Below, in pieces: positions 36,943 through 45,042 of a stretch of DNA of 64,000 nt (the stretch's first letter is position 1; each line of letters opens with the position of its first letter). The stretch comes from Streptomyces sp. NBC_00273 (GTDB lineage Bacteria; Actinomycetota; Actinomycetes; Streptomycetales; Streptomycetaceae): contig NZ_CP108067.1 of the NCBI RefSeq assembly GCF_036178145.1, positions 9,129,001 to 9,193,000 on the forward strand, read 5' to 3'. Made by a program: the position numbers and the translations under genes. Under the pieces are notes generated by a model. That model had not been told where the DNA came from. It made no database searches and was given only the letters and a program-made list of their open reading frames with translations.

Positions 36943-37872
36943 TCAGGGGCGTCCCGCGGCGAGGCGGTGTTCGTGGACGCGCAGCTGGAGGGCGGCGAGG
37001 TCCAGCAGGGGAGTGGCCACCCCCAGCGCGCGGGCGCGGAGGGTGAGGTCGGTCAGGACGTGGTCGGCCTCCGTCGGCGCCCCGGCGACGAGGTCGCGGT
37101 ACAGGGACGGGGTGAGCGGGGAGCCGGTGCTCGTGAGCGTCGACGTGGTGAAGGCGCGCTCCGCCTCGGTCAGCGGGTGGCCCGCGGCCTCCGCCACCGC
37201 GGAGGTTTCGCAGATCAGCGCCGCGGCCAGGTCCGCGCCCCCCGGAACGGCGTTCACCTCTCCGACCGTGCCGCGCATCAGGCAGGTCAGGGCGACGAGA
37301 GCGGAGATGAAGACCCACTTGTGCCACATGGCCGCGACGATGTCCCCGGTCGCCGGTGAGTCGATGCCGGCCTCGGCCAGTACGCCGCGGATCGCGTCTA
37401 CCCGGGCCGACGGGCGCGCGTCGAGCTCGCCGGTCAGGATGACCGCCGGCGGAGCCATGCGGAGGATGTCGCCGTCGTCGGTCAAGGTGGTGACCACCTT
37501 CGCGACGCCTCCCAGGACCGCTCCGGCCCCCAGGCGTGCGACGAGCGCGTGGAGGTGCGCGACCCCGTTCAGCAGGGGCACGACGGCGGTGTCGGAGCCG
37601 ACCGCGGGCTCGATGTCCGCCAGGGCCGTGTGCAGGGCGGTCGCCTTCACCGAGAGCAGGACCAGGTCGTACGGTCCGTCCACGGTGCCGGCCGTCACCA
37701 GCTTCGGCGTGAGGCGGAGTTCCTCCCCCTGTCCCGCCACGCGCAGGCCGCGGGCCTCCAGGGCCTTCGCGCGGGCCGGTCGGACCAGGAAGGAGACGTC
37801 CTGGCCCGCCGTGGCGAGCCGGGCGCCGAAGAAGCCGCCGACGGCGCCGGCGCCGACCGTGAGGATCCGCAT
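36943..37872 (-). CDS. 2-dehydropantoate 2-reductase family protein (ketopantoate reductase)
   Basis: 309 residues from ATG 37872 (AAGGA 8 nt upstream). ApbA/PanE fold: MRILTVGAGAVGGFFGARLATAG, LLSVKATAL, VVPLLNGVAHL and the C-terminal helical part with MWHKWVFISALVALTCLMRG, whose Lys and Asn/Ser positions match NADPH-dependent ketopantoate reductase. It may be a paralogue rather than the biosynthetic enzyme, because it lies downstream of an ArsR regulator and an EamA exporter on the same strand. Gap to the exporter stop is 46 bp. Confidence 0.88.
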   Translation of the reverse strand: MRILTVGAGAVGGFFGARLATAGQDVSFLVRPARAKALEARGLRVAGQGEELRLTPKLVTAGTVDGPYDLVLLSVKATALHTALADIEPAVGSDTAVVPLLNGVAHLHALVARLGAGAVLGGVAKVVTTLTDDGDILRMAPPAVILTGELDARPSARVDAIRGVLAEAGIDSPATGDIVAAMWHKWVFISALVALTCLMRGTVGEVNAVPGGADLAAALICETSAVAEAAGHPLTEAERAFTTSTLTSTGSPLTPSLYRDLVAGAPTEADHVLTDLTLRARALGVATPLLDLAALQLRVHEHRLAAGRP

Positions 37873-37918
37873 GAAGGGGTTCCTTTCGAGGGAGGGGAGG
37901 GGAGGAGACGGGGACGGG

Positions 37919-38860
37919 TCAGGTCCGGCCCGCACCGAGCGGGCTGTCCCCGACGGGAGTCCGCGAGGCGCGCGGCGCGTACCGGGAGACGGCCACACCC
38001 GCCAGGCAGAGCGCTCCGCCGAGGAGGGTCAGCCAAGCCGGTACCTCGCCCAGGAGGACCCAACTCAGCAGCACGACGATGGCCGGTACGGCGTACGTGG
38101 TCGCCCCCAGCTTGCCGGCGGGCATGCGGGCCAGGGCGTAGGTCCACGTGGTGAAGGCCAGGGCGGTCGGTACCACACCCAGGTAGACCATGTTCAGGGT
38201 CGCGGACGCCGGAGCCTCGGGCAGTTCCGCGATCAGCCGGCCCGAGAAGGGCAGGCAGGCCACCGTTCCCGTGAGGCAGGCGAAGGTGGTGACCTGCAGC
38301 GGAGTGCCGTAGGAGAGCGCGGGCTTCTGGGCGATGACACCGGATGCGTAGGCCACCGCCGCGAGCAGGCAGAGCACGACCCCGAGCACCGAGGTGGAGC
38401 CGCCGTTCCCGGACGACATGGACAGGCCCACGACCACCGCTCCGGCGAAGGAGACGGCCATGCCCACCAGGAGCCGCGGGGGCAGCGCCTCGCCGAGGAG
38501 GCGGGCCGCGAGGAGCGCCATGAGGATGGGCCCGGTGTTCACGAGCAGCGACGCCGTGCCCGCGTCGACCAGCCGTTCACCCCAGTTCAGGACGATCGTG
38601 TAGCCGCAGAACCAGACCACGCCGGACACCAGGATGCCGCGCCAGGCCTCGCGCGGCGGCAGGCCCTGGCGGCTGATCAGGAGCAGCACCACGAGCACCA
38701 GCGAGGCGGCCAGTAGTCGGCCGAGGGCCAGGGCGCCGGGCGAGTACGCGGCACCCGCGCTGCGGATGGAGACGAAGGCGGAGGCCCAGGCGAACACCGT
38801 GAAGGTGACGGCGCCGACCGTGAGGACGCCGGGCGGGATCGAGCTCGAGCGGAACGTCAT
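37919..38860 (-). CDS. EamA/DMT family transporter
   Basis: 313 residues with about ten hydrophobic helices in two repeated EamA halves (FAWASAFVSIRSAGAAYSPGALALGRL; GTASLLVNTGPILMALLAARLLGE; AFTTWTYALARMPAGKLGATTYAVPAIVVLLSWVLLGEVP). Typical metabolite exporter. TAGGGT lies 6 nt before the ATG, suggesting a leaderless transcript, and an operator-like palindrome covers the -35 area. Between the ArsR gene and the reductase, all on the minus strand. Confidence 0.9.
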   Translation of the reverse strand: MTFRSSSIPPGVLTVGAVTFTVFAWASAFVSIRSAGAAYSPGALALGRLLAASLVLVVLLLISRQGLPPREAWRGILVSGVVWFCGYTIVLNWGERLVDAGTASLLVNTGPILMALLAARLLGEALPPRLLVGMAVSFAGAVVVGLSMSSGNGGSTSVLGVVLCLLAAVAYASGVIAQKPALSYGTPLQVTTFACLTGTVACLPFSGRLIAELPEAPASATLNMVYLGVVPTALAFTTWTYALARMPAGKLGATTYAVPAIVVLLSWVLLGEVPAWLTLLGGALCLAGVAVSRYAPRASRTPVGDSPLGAGRT

Positions 38861-38882
38861 GCGCCCACCCTAAGGCCGCAAC

Positions 38883-38902
38883 ATTTCGGTGTCGACCGAA
38901 TT
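38883..38902 (-). promoter_or_regulatory. putative ArsR operator in the EamA promoter
   Basis: ATTTCGGTGTCGACCGAATT: arms ATTTCGGT and ACCGAATT around 4 nt, with one mismatch between arms. It begins 10 nt upstream of the predicted -10 (TAGGGT) of the transporter. A matching site precedes the ArsR gene. Confidence 0.62.
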
Positions 38903-38930
38903 GACGGCCGTTCGTGTGGGGTGATGCGGA

Positions 38931-39668
38931 TCAGCTCCACGCCTCCGGTGCGAGCCCCAGCAGATCTCCGAAGGCCCGCTCCCCTGCGCCGGTCACCTCC
39001 AGGGCCCGCCCGCCGCCCGCCGGGCGCACCACCCACTCCTCCTCGAAGGCCCGCGCGCACAGCCGCGCCCCGGCGAGGCCCCCCAGGTGGCGGCGCCGTT
39101 CGGTCCAGTCCAGGCAGGAGCTCGCCAGCGGTCTACGACCTTCCCCGGCCAGGCCGATGCCCGCTTCGGCGCACCAGGCCCGGCCGGCCTCCGTCAGCTC
39201 GAAGGCGTCCTGCGTGCGCAGCAGGCCCCGCCGCTCCATCGCGTCGGTCACCGCCATGCCGAGCCGCCCTGCGAAGTGGTCGTAGCAGGTCCGGGCGCGG
39301 GCCAGCGGGTCCGGCGCGGCGACCACGGGCACGGCGTGCGCCGCGTCCCGGTCGGGAATGGCGTGCGAGGCGAGCTCGTCGAGCAGGCGGGCGGTCGCGC
39401 CGTCGGCGATGCGCACGTAGCTGTGGCGGCCCTGCCGTTCGGTCACGCAGATGCCCGCGTCGAGCAGTCGGGTCAGATGGCCGCTGATGGTGGAGGGCGC
39501 CACCGCGGTGATCCGGGCCAGCTCGCCCGCGGTCCAGGCGCGCCCCTCCAGCAGCGTCATGCAGATCGCGGCCCGCGTCTCGTCGGCCAGAGCCGCGGCG
39601 AAGGCGGCCAGCAGGGCCGCGGGGGCCGCCGCGCCCGCGGACGTCGATTCGGGATGCGTCTCGTTCAT
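38931..39668 (-). CDS. ArsR family winged-helix regulator
   Basis: 245 residues from ATG 39668. N-terminal winged helix: AAFAAALADETRAAICMTLLEGRAWTAGELARITAVAPSTISGHLTRLLDAGICVTERQGRHSYVRIA. No classic metal-binding CxC; C-terminal 130 residues (ARTCYDHFAGRLGMAVTDAMERRGLL, CLDWTERRRHLGGLAGARLC) form the extended domain seen in Streptomyces ArsR proteins that sense organic ligands. The CLDWTERR...GG.LG block is typical. CATCCT lies 6 nt before the start. Likely controls itself and the downstream exporter. Confidence 0.9.
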   Translation of the reverse strand: MNETHPESTSAGAAAPAALLAAFAAALADETRAAICMTLLEGRAWTAGELARITAVAPSTISGHLTRLLDAGICVTERQGRHSYVRIADGATARLLDELASHAIPDRDAAHAVPVVAAPDPLARARTCYDHFAGRLGMAVTDAMERRGLLRTQDAFELTEAGRAWCAEAGIGLAGEGRRPLASSCLDWTERRRHLGGLAGARLCARAFEEEWVVRPAGGGRALEVTGAGERAFGDLLGLAPEAWS

Positions 39669-39687
39669 GCGTCCAGGATGCCTGATG

Positions 39688-39707
39688 ATTTCGGTAATCA
39701 GCGAACG
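39688..39707 (-). promoter_or_regulatory. putative ArsR operator before the ArsR gene
   Basis: ATTTCGGT, 4 nt, then AGCGAACG: the first half is identical to the site at 38883 and the second keeps CGAA. It lies 8 nt upstream of the predicted -10 (CATCCT), the same arrangement as at the EamA promoter, suggesting autoregulation. Confidence 0.58.
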
Positions 39708-39795
39708 ATTCGTACGGGCCGCCACTCCCTCGTGATCGCCGCCGGCCCGTAGTCCGGACGGTTCCGGTGTCGGTGGCCCCGCCTATCCTTCCGGC

Positions 39796-40104
39796 ATGTC
39801 AGTGAACATCGATCTTGCCTTCACCGTCACCCGGGTCGCCGACGAGCCGCAGGCCTGGGCGATCGTCCGCGCCCTGCAGGAGCTGATGTACGAGGAGGAC
39901 ATAGCGAACCAGGTCAGCATCGGCGTAGCGGTGGACGATGCCGGCGCGCACTTCGTCTCCGGGGACTCGGACTTCCCGCTCGGCATCTCCCGCTTCTACC
40001 TGTGGCAACCGCACTTCGAAGGGGTCTTCGCGGCGGCGGTCGCCGCGGTGGCGGCAGGAGCCGAGCCGGAGATCCGTTGGGGTTACCCGGACGAGGAGTA
40101 CTGA
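39796..40104 (+). CDS. hypothetical protein, 102 aa
   Basis: ATG with TATCCT exactly 6 nt upstream and no ribosome site. The sequence is well structured: DLAFTVTRVADEPQAWAIVRALQELMYEEDI, VSIGVAVDDAGAHFVSGDSDFPLGISRFYLWQPHFEGVFAAAVAAVAAG and an acidic end with WGYPDEEY. I do not recognise a family; a small alpha/beta cytoplasmic protein. Convergent with the gene at 40116. Confidence 0.75.
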   Translation: MSVNIDLAFTVTRVADEPQAWAIVRALQELMYEEDIANQVSIGVAVDDAGAHFVSGDSDFPLGISRFYLWQPHFEGVFAAAVAAVAAGAEPEIRWGYPDEEY

Positions 40105-40115
40105 GAGGCCCGCCC

Positions 40116-41000
40116 TCAGCCCGGCGGGGGCGGCGGGGGAGCCGGCGGCAGCGCCCAGCGGATCGCGCGGGTCACGGCCCGGCCGCCGGCGCGAGCGGCG
40201 AGGGGCGGCATCCGGGCGGCCGCGGGCACCTCGGCGGCCACGGCCGCCTTCGCCCAGGGCGGCAGCAGGTCCACGGCCGCCGCCGTCAGCAGCGCGTACG
40301 GCAACCGGGCGGCCCCCGGCAGCGGGGGATCGGTCAGCAGGAACCGCGCGGTGTCCCGGGAGGCCGCAGTCGGCCGCAGGGCGGGCCGGTACCGCGCCAT
40401 CCGCAGAGCCAGCTCGTGCCGGCTCTCCGGCGGCCGGTCCGCGCCCAGCGCGCGGGCCACGCGGGCCGTGTCGGCGAGGTACGCGTCGCAGCCCGCGGGA
40501 TCCAACGGGCTTCTGCCGTACCGCTGGTGGGCCCGCAGGAAGCAGTCCGCCTCGGCGACGTGCACCCAGGTCAGCAGCTCCGGATCGTCGGCCCGGTACG
40601 GGATGCCGTCGGCCGTCCGCCCCCGGATGCGCGCGTGCACCTCCCGTACGCGGGCCACCGCCGCCTCGGCGTCGGAGCTCGTCCCGAACGTGGTGACGGC
40701 CAGGAAGGTACTGGTGCGGTGCAGCCGCCCCCACGGGTCCCCCCGGTAACCCGAGTGCGCCGCCACGGCGGCCATCGCGAGGGGGTGCAGGGACTGGAGC
40801 AACAGGGCGGCCAGCCCGCCGACGAACATCGACGCGTCCCCGTGGACCCGCCGCACCGGCCGTTCCGGTGCGAACCACCGGGGTCCGGGCGTCGTGTGGA
40901 TCCGCGCTCTGTTCCGGGGCCCGTCCGGCCCGGCCACGCGCAGGAAGACCGCCTCGCCGGCGTGCCGCCTGATCCGCTGGACCGTCGTCGCCCTTGCCAT
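40116..41000 (-). CDS. oxygenase MpaB family protein (DUF2236)
   Basis: 294 residues from ATG 41000, with CATACT 6 nt upstream. Motifs VHGDASMFVGGLAALLLQSLHPLAMAAVAAHSGYRGDPWGRLHRTSTFLAVTTFGTSSDAEAAV and IPYRADDPELLTWVHVAEADCFLRAHQRYG are diagnostic of DUF2236, whose members bind b-type heme and include latex-clearing and mycophenolic-acid-pathway oxygenases. The conserved Arg and His of those segments are present. Proline-rich C-terminus. Substrate unknown. Confidence 0.88.
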   Translation of the reverse strand: MARATTVQRIRRHAGEAVFLRVAGPDGPRNRARIHTTPGPRWFAPERPVRRVHGDASMFVGGLAALLLQSLHPLAMAAVAAHSGYRGDPWGRLHRTSTFLAVTTFGTSSDAEAAVARVREVHARIRGRTADGIPYRADDPELLTWVHVAEADCFLRAHQRYGRSPLDPAGCDAYLADTARVARALGADRPPESRHELALRMARYRPALRPTAASRDTARFLLTDPPLPGAARLPYALLTAAAVDLLPPWAKAAVAAEVPAAARMPPLAARAGGRAVTRAIRWALPPAPPPPPPG

Positions 41001-41058
41001 GTGTCCAGTATGTGCCGCGACCCGGTCCGGGCGGCGCGGCACGCCCTCCGGCCGTGGA

Positions 41059-41418
41059 TCACAGCCAGCGCGGCGGGATGATGCCGTAGTAACCGCCCAG
41101 CAGCTGCCGGTAGTCAGTGCTCTCCAGGTGCTCGTCCCGGATGAACTCCGGGGCGTCCTTGACCTGTTCCCTGGTCAGCCCGACGCGGATCCGCTTCTCC
41201 TCCACGTCGATGCCGGTGATGGTGCTCGCGGGGAGGAGGACCTCCTTGCCGAAGATCCACGGGCCGGTGTCCACGACCAGATAGGCCGATCCCGCCTCGT
41301 CGGAATGCTTGTCGACCTTGCCGATGCTGCCGTCGGCCGCTTCCACCTTGTAGCCGTACAGGTCCACGTCCGTGATGCGGTCAACGGTGACGCGGTAGGC
41401 CCAGACGTTCTCAGACAT
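41059..41418 (-). CDS. PRC-barrel domain protein
   Basis: 119 residues. DVDLYGYKVEAADGSIGKVDKHSDEAGSAYLVVDTGPWIFGKEVLLPASTITGIDVEEKRIRVGLTREQVKDAPEF is a PRC barrel followed by the usual helix, ending with HLESTDYRQLLGGYYG. Such small Streptomyces proteins are often stress-inducible (SigB-type regulons) and associate with membranes or RNA-processing factors; role here unknown. Confidence 0.88.
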   Translation of the reverse strand: MSENVWAYRVTVDRITDVDLYGYKVEAADGSIGKVDKHSDEAGSAYLVVDTGPWIFGKEVLLPASTITGIDVEEKRIRVGLTREQVKDAPEFIRDEHLESTDYRQLLGGYYGIIPPRWL

Positions 41419-41602
41419 GAGCGGAACAGCTCCCTCGATCGATCCGTTTCGTCACCGCGCGCCTGCCCGGTGCGGCCGCGGTTACACGCCCGCCCCCGAT
41501 CCGGGCTGATGCCCCGTGAGGCGCGGCCGGGGCAGGGTCGGGGCAAGGCCTGGTGGGGGCGAACTCCGGCCCCGGCCCCGGGCTCGGGGATACGCTCCGC
41601 AG

Positions 41603-42013
41603 ATGGAACGCGCCGAGGTACTCAAGCGAGTGATCGCCATCCTCACCGACGCCCAGGACATCCGCCGGGCCGCCGAGGCCGGGGAGGGCGACGGGAGCGG
41701 CGAGGCCGGGGAGAGCGGGGGGATCGGGGAAGACGGCGCCGGGTCGCCGCCGACGGCCGGTGTGGCCACCCTGCTCCTGAACGAGATGCTGCCGTCGATC
41801 AGGGTGCCGGCGGACGCGTCTCCGCAGGAGGTGGCCGCCCTGGTGGCGGAGGCGCTCGGGCCGGCCCTGCACACCATGGTCTCGGGCTTCAGCCTGGCGT
41901 TCACCAGCCTCGCGATGGTGCACGACAGCGGGCGGACGGACATCTCCTCGATCGGGGTGCTCCAGGAGCTCGCCCTGGAGATCGAGGCAGGGACCTACGA
42001 CGAGGGCCCGTAG
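41603..42013 (+). CDS. hypothetical protein, 136 aa
   Basis: ATG 41603 with TACGCT 6 nt upstream and no ribosome site. Helical N-terminus (AEVLKRVIAILTDAQDIRRAAEAGEG), an acidic glycine-rich linker, then LLLNEMLPSIRVPADASPQEVAALVAEALGPALHTMVSGFSLAFTSLAMVHDSG. No known domain; may be a small helical cytoplasmic protein. Followed by a bidirectional terminator. Confidence 0.72.
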   Translation: MERAEVLKRVIAILTDAQDIRRAAEAGEGDGSGEAGESGGIGEDGAGSPPTAGVATLLLNEMLPSIRVPADASPQEVAALVAEALGPALHTMVSGFSLAFTSLAMVHDSGRTDISSIGVLQELALEIEAGTYDEGP

Positions 42014-42039
42014 GACCTCGCCGTCGTTCCCTGCCCCGC

Positions 42040-42071
42040 GGCCGTCCAGCCGCTCAGTCGTCTGGACGGCC
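42040..42071. terminator. bidirectional terminator between convergent genes
   Basis: GGCCGTCCAG pairs with CTGGACGGCC (10 bp, 12-nt loop), placed between the stops of the genes at 41603 and 42092. Confidence 0.78.
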
Positions 42072-42091
42072 GGACGGCCGGCCCGGCGCCG

Positions 42092-42277
42092 TTACTCCGC
42101 GTCGTCGTCGCTCGTACGGGTCGTCTTGCGCTCCTGCCGCCGCCTCAGTTCCTCCGGGCTCTTGCCCTCGACCCGCTTGCTGGCCTCGGGGTGTACCGGG
42201 TCCGGACCGGGGTGCTCCTGTGCCTGCTCCGCACGCCCCTCTCCCGACTTCTTGCGCTTGTCCTCCGTACCCGCCAT
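42092..42277 (-). CDS. small highly charged protein, 61 aa
   Basis: From ATG 42277 with GGGAGAG 9 nt upstream. MAGTEDKRKKSGEGRAEQAQEHPG... ends with SPEELRRRQERKTTRTSDDDAE. Rich in Lys/Arg/Glu/Asp with no hydrophobic core, so probably disordered. Divergent from the FUSC exporter. Unknown function. Confidence 0.6.
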   Translation of the reverse strand: MAGTEDKRKKSGEGRAEQAQEHPGPDPVHPEASKRVEGKSPEELRRRQERKTTRTSDDDAE

Positions 42278-42447
42278 GGCTTTCTCTCCCTCGTACTCGT
42301 GGATCTCGGTGACCGGGGCTGCCCCGGATGCCCACCTCCTGCCCGCGAACGGCCGGGTCGCCCTCCTCGTACGGCCCATCCTCGGCCGATCGGGACCGAG
42401 CGGCCACGCCATGCGTCATCCGGCCCAGCAGCGGGAAGGCGCCCCGC

Positions 42448-43644
42448 ATGCCGGAAACGATCAGCAGCCTCGCCACCCGTGTCGCACGTCGCCGCCGTGA
42501 TCCGGTCGCCGTCCAGGCCCTGCGTTCCACCGCCGCCGCCGTGATCAGCTACGTCGTCGCGCTCCGCCTGAGCAGCGAGCCCCTTCCGCTGACCGCGCCA
42601 CTGACCGCCCTGCTCGTCGTCCAGGTCACCCTGTACTCCACCCTCACCACCAGCATCCGCCGGGTGAACTCCGTGGTCGTCGGCGTGCTGATCGCGATCG
42701 GCTTCAGCGCCCTGGTGGGTCTGACCTGGTGGAGCCTCGGGCTGCTGATCCTCGCCTCGCTGGTGGTGGGCCACCTGGTGCGCGTGGACGAGTTCGTGCC
42801 CGAGGTCGCGATCAGCGCCATGCTCGTCCTCGGCGTCACCCAGGTCACGGACACCGCTTGGGACCGGGTCTTGGAAACGATCATCGGTGCGGTGGTCGGA
42901 CTGCTGGTCAACCTGCTCGTGGCACCACCCCTTTGGGTCGGCCCGGCCGGCGCCGCGATCACCGACCTCGCCCGGCGCATGAGCCGGCTGCTCGACCACC
43001 TCGGCGAGGAACCCTCCGGACCGACCAGGTTCGAGCAGGCCGCGGCCCGGCTGCACGAGGCGCGCCGCCTCGACAACGACATCGCCCAGGTCGACGCCGC
43101 CCTCCGGCAGGCCGAGGACAGCCTCCGGCTCAATCCGCGGGTCAAGGAGGGGCTGCTCTTCAGGCTGGTGCTGCGGACCGGCCTGGACACCCTGGAGATC
43201 TGCGCGGTCGTGCTCCGCGTGGCCTGCCGGACGCTGACCGACCTGGCCCGGGCCCGCCCCGACGGTCCGCTGTTCGACCCCGCGACCGCGACCGCGCTGC
43301 GGCAGGTGCTCCGCCACACGGCCATCGCGGTGGAAAGCTTCGCCCAGCTGATCACCGCACAGGTCAGCGCCAACGCGGAAGAGGCGGAGGCCCGGCTGAC
43401 CGGCGAACTGGCCGTCGCCCGGGCCCACCGGGATCGACTCGCGGTCCTGCTGCTGGCCTCCGCCCGCGAGGACCCGGCACACTGGCAGCTGAGCGGGGCG
43501 CTGCTCGCCGAGATCGACCGGGTCCTGGACGAGCTGGGCGTGGACAAGCGCTCCCAGCGCCTGCTGGAGGAACTCGACCAGCACACCCGCTCGCGGCGCA
43601 GGCGCTGGAAGTCGCTGAAGCGGCCGCGGCAAGGCCGTGGGTGA
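42448..43644 (+). CDS. FUSC family (aromatic acid exporter-like) membrane protein
   Basis: 398 residues from ATG 42448 (GGGAAGG about 8 nt upstream). N-terminal helices: ALRSTAAAVISYVVALRL, LTAPLTALLVVQVTLYSTLTTSIRRVNSVVVGVLIAIGFSALVGLTWWSLGLLILASLVVGHL, EVAISAMLVLGVTQ, VLETIIGAVVGLLVNLLVAPP. The rest is a long soluble helical part with coiled-coil character (RLHEARRLDNDIAQVDAALRQAEDSL). This is the FUSC/ArAE fold used by aromatic acid exporters. Followed closely (15 nt) by a VOC gene. Confidence 0.88.
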   Translation: MPETISSLATRVARRRRDPVAVQALRSTAAAVISYVVALRLSSEPLPLTAPLTALLVVQVTLYSTLTTSIRRVNSVVVGVLIAIGFSALVGLTWWSLGLLILASLVVGHLVRVDEFVPEVAISAMLVLGVTQVTDTAWDRVLETIIGAVVGLLVNLLVAPPLWVGPAGAAITDLARRMSRLLDHLGEEPSGPTRFEQAAARLHEARRLDNDIAQVDAALRQAEDSLRLNPRVKEGLLFRLVLRTGLDTLEICAVVLRVACRTLTDLARARPDGPLFDPATATALRQVLRHTAIAVESFAQLITAQVSANAEEAEARLTGELAVARAHRDRLAVLLLASAREDPAHWQLSGALLAEIDRVLDELGVDKRSQRLLEELDQHTRSRRRRWKSLKRPRQGRG

Positions 43645-43659
43645 GGGAAGGCAGGGGCC

Positions 43660-44046
43660 ATGGTGCACGTACTGGGCAGCAGGGTTCTGTTGCGTCCCAC
43701 GGACCCCGAACGCTCGCGCGCCTTCTACGGCGACACCCTCGGGCTCGCCGTCCACCGCGAGTTCGGCACCGGCCCCGACCGCGGCACCGTCTACTTCCTC
43801 GGCGGCGGCTTCCTCGAACTGTCCGGCCGTGCCGAGGCACCGCCCGCGCCTGGCCTGCGGTTGTGGCTCCAGGTCGCGGACGTGCAGGCGGCGTACGAGG
43901 AACTGCAGGGCCGGGGCGCCGAGGTGGTGCGGCCTCCCGAGCGTGAACCCTGGGGTCTGATCGAGATGTGGATCGTCGACCCCGACGGCGTCCGGATCGC
44001 CGTGGTGGAGGTCCCCTCCGACCACCCCTTGCGCTTCCGCCCCTGA
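43660..44046 (+). CDS. VOC family protein
   Basis: 128 residues; AGGCAGGGGCC before the ATG. Two beta-alpha-beta modules of the vicinal oxygen chelate fold: VLGSRVLLRPTDPERSRAFYGDTLGLAVHREFG, GTVYFLGGGFLELSG, LRLWLQVADVQAAYEELQGRGAEVV and EMWIVDPDGVRIAVVEV. Starts 15 nt after the FUSC gene, so likely co-transcribed; perhaps detoxification of the exported compound class. Confidence 0.88.
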   Translation: MVHVLGSRVLLRPTDPERSRAFYGDTLGLAVHREFGTGPDRGTVYFLGGGFLELSGRAEAPPAPGLRLWLQVADVQAAYEELQGRGAEVVRPPEREPWGLIEMWIVDPDGVRIAVVEVPSDHPLRFRP

Positions 44047-44067
44047 CCCGAGGCCGCCCGACAGGGT

Positions 44068-44460
44068 CTAGCGGGCGCTGCCGAGATCGCGGTCGGACTC
44101 GGATCCTTCGAGCATCAAGGTGGTCTCCTCGATGCGGCTGAAGCGGCCGTCGGGCGCGAACTCGCCGAACAGGTAGACCTCGGTGCGCACCGTCGAACCG
44201 TCCGTCTTCGTGACGTGGACGGTGTGCCGGTCGGCGTACTTGCGGCCGTCGTACAGCTCCTCGTGGACCTCGACGCGGCCGTGGTCGACGACGGTGCGCA
44301 GGTGGGCGATGTGCTCGATGAAGCCGGCCCGGTCCGCCCACTCGCCGTCCGTGCGCTGACGGTATTCCGGGGCGAAGTGGCGGTCGGCGGCCTCCTGAAC
44401 GGTGAGGTCGCGGTTGAGGAGCAGGTCGGTGAGGGCGGCGGTGATTCCGGTGCGGGTCAT
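44068..44460 (-). CDS. nuclear transport factor 2 / SnoaL-like protein
   Basis: 130 residues. NTF2-like fold: DLTVQEAADRHFAPEYRQRTDGEWADRAGFIEHIAHLRTVVDHGRVEVHEELYDGRKYADRHTVHVTKTDGSTVRTEVYLFGEFAPDGRFSRIEETTLML. Divergent from a MarR regulator, 104 bp apart, with two operator-like palindromes between, so its expression is probably MarR-controlled. The pocket ligand is unknown. Confidence 0.88.
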   Translation of the reverse strand: MTRTGITAALTDLLLNRDLTVQEAADRHFAPEYRQRTDGEWADRAGFIEHIAHLRTVVDHGRVEVHEELYDGRKYADRHTVHVTKTDGSTVRTEVYLFGEFAPDGRFSRIEETTLMLEGSESDRDLGSAR

Positions 44461-44494
44461 GGGACTGCCTTTCGAGGTGGAGCGGATCGGCGAT

Positions 44495-44511
44495 GCGTGC
44501 GTCGCGCACGC
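44495..44511. promoter_or_regulatory. MarR operator 1 (palindrome)
   Basis: GCGTGCG-TCG-CGCACGC: perfect 7-bp arms with a 3-nt spacer. It lies 35 bp upstream of the SnoaL-like ATG. Confidence 0.8.
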
Positions 44512-44534
44512 TCTTCGCTCACCGTAGCAGTGAT

Positions 44535-44551
44535 GCGTGCGCGGCGCACGC
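44535..44551. promoter_or_regulatory. MarR operator 2 (palindrome), next to -10 of marR
   Basis: GCGTGCG-CGG-CGCACGC, the same arms as operator 1, exactly 40 bp away. TATTCT at 44552-44557 follows immediately, so binding here would block the MarR promoter. Confidence 0.8.
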
Positions 44552-44564
44552 TATTCTTTTCGTC

Positions 44565-45008
44565 GTGGACAACGAGATCGGACATGAGATCGCAGACGCG
44601 CTGGGCATCCTGCTCAAGCGCACGACCCGTACGCACCTGCACCAGCGGCTCACGGAAGGCATGGGCGAGGCCGTGGACGACGTGACCTACCCCGTGCTCA
44701 GCACCCTGGCCCGGACCGGCTCCCGCAGCGCGGCGGACCTCGCCCACGACGTGGGGATCGACCGCTCCGGCGTGACCCGCCGCGCCTCCCGGCTGGAGGC
44801 CGCGGGCCTCGTCCGCCGCGAACCGGACCCCACGGACCGGCGCGCACACCTCCTCGTCCTGACCGAAGAGGGGCGGCTCGTCGTCGCAGAGCTGCGTGCG
44901 CGCCTGGCGGACCACATCGCGGCGAGCCTGTCCGACTGGCCCCCGGGCGAGGCCGAGACGTTCGCCCGCCACCTGCGCCGCTTCACGGCCGAAGGCCCGT
45001 TTGCCTAG
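44565..45008 (+). CDS. MarR family transcriptional regulator
   Basis: 147 residues from GTG 44565. TATTCT lies 7 nt upstream with no ribosome site, so a leaderless transcript is likely; an earlier in-frame ATG (44493) would cover both operators and is rejected. Winged helix: TYPVLSTLARTGSRSAADLAHDVGIDRSGVTRRASRLEAAGLVRREPDPTDRRAHLLVLTEEGRLVV. Dimerisation helices at both ends. Two tandem palindromes in the divergent promoter fit autoregulation and control of the SnoaL-like gene. Confidence 0.92.
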   Translation: MDNEIGHEIADALGILLKRTTRTHLHQRLTEGMGEAVDDVTYPVLSTLARTGSRSAADLAHDVGIDRSGVTRRASRLEAAGLVRREPDPTDRRAHLLVLTEEGRLVVAELRARLADHIAASLSDWPPGEAETFARHLRRFTAEGPFA

Positions 45009-45042
45009 GAGTCGCGAACGGCGCAGGTGTTAGCTTTCCCCC

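Noticed and set aside
44493..44564. Upstream ATG start for the MarR protein
   Set aside because: It would translate through both operators and lacks a ribosome site; -10 box points to GTG 44565.
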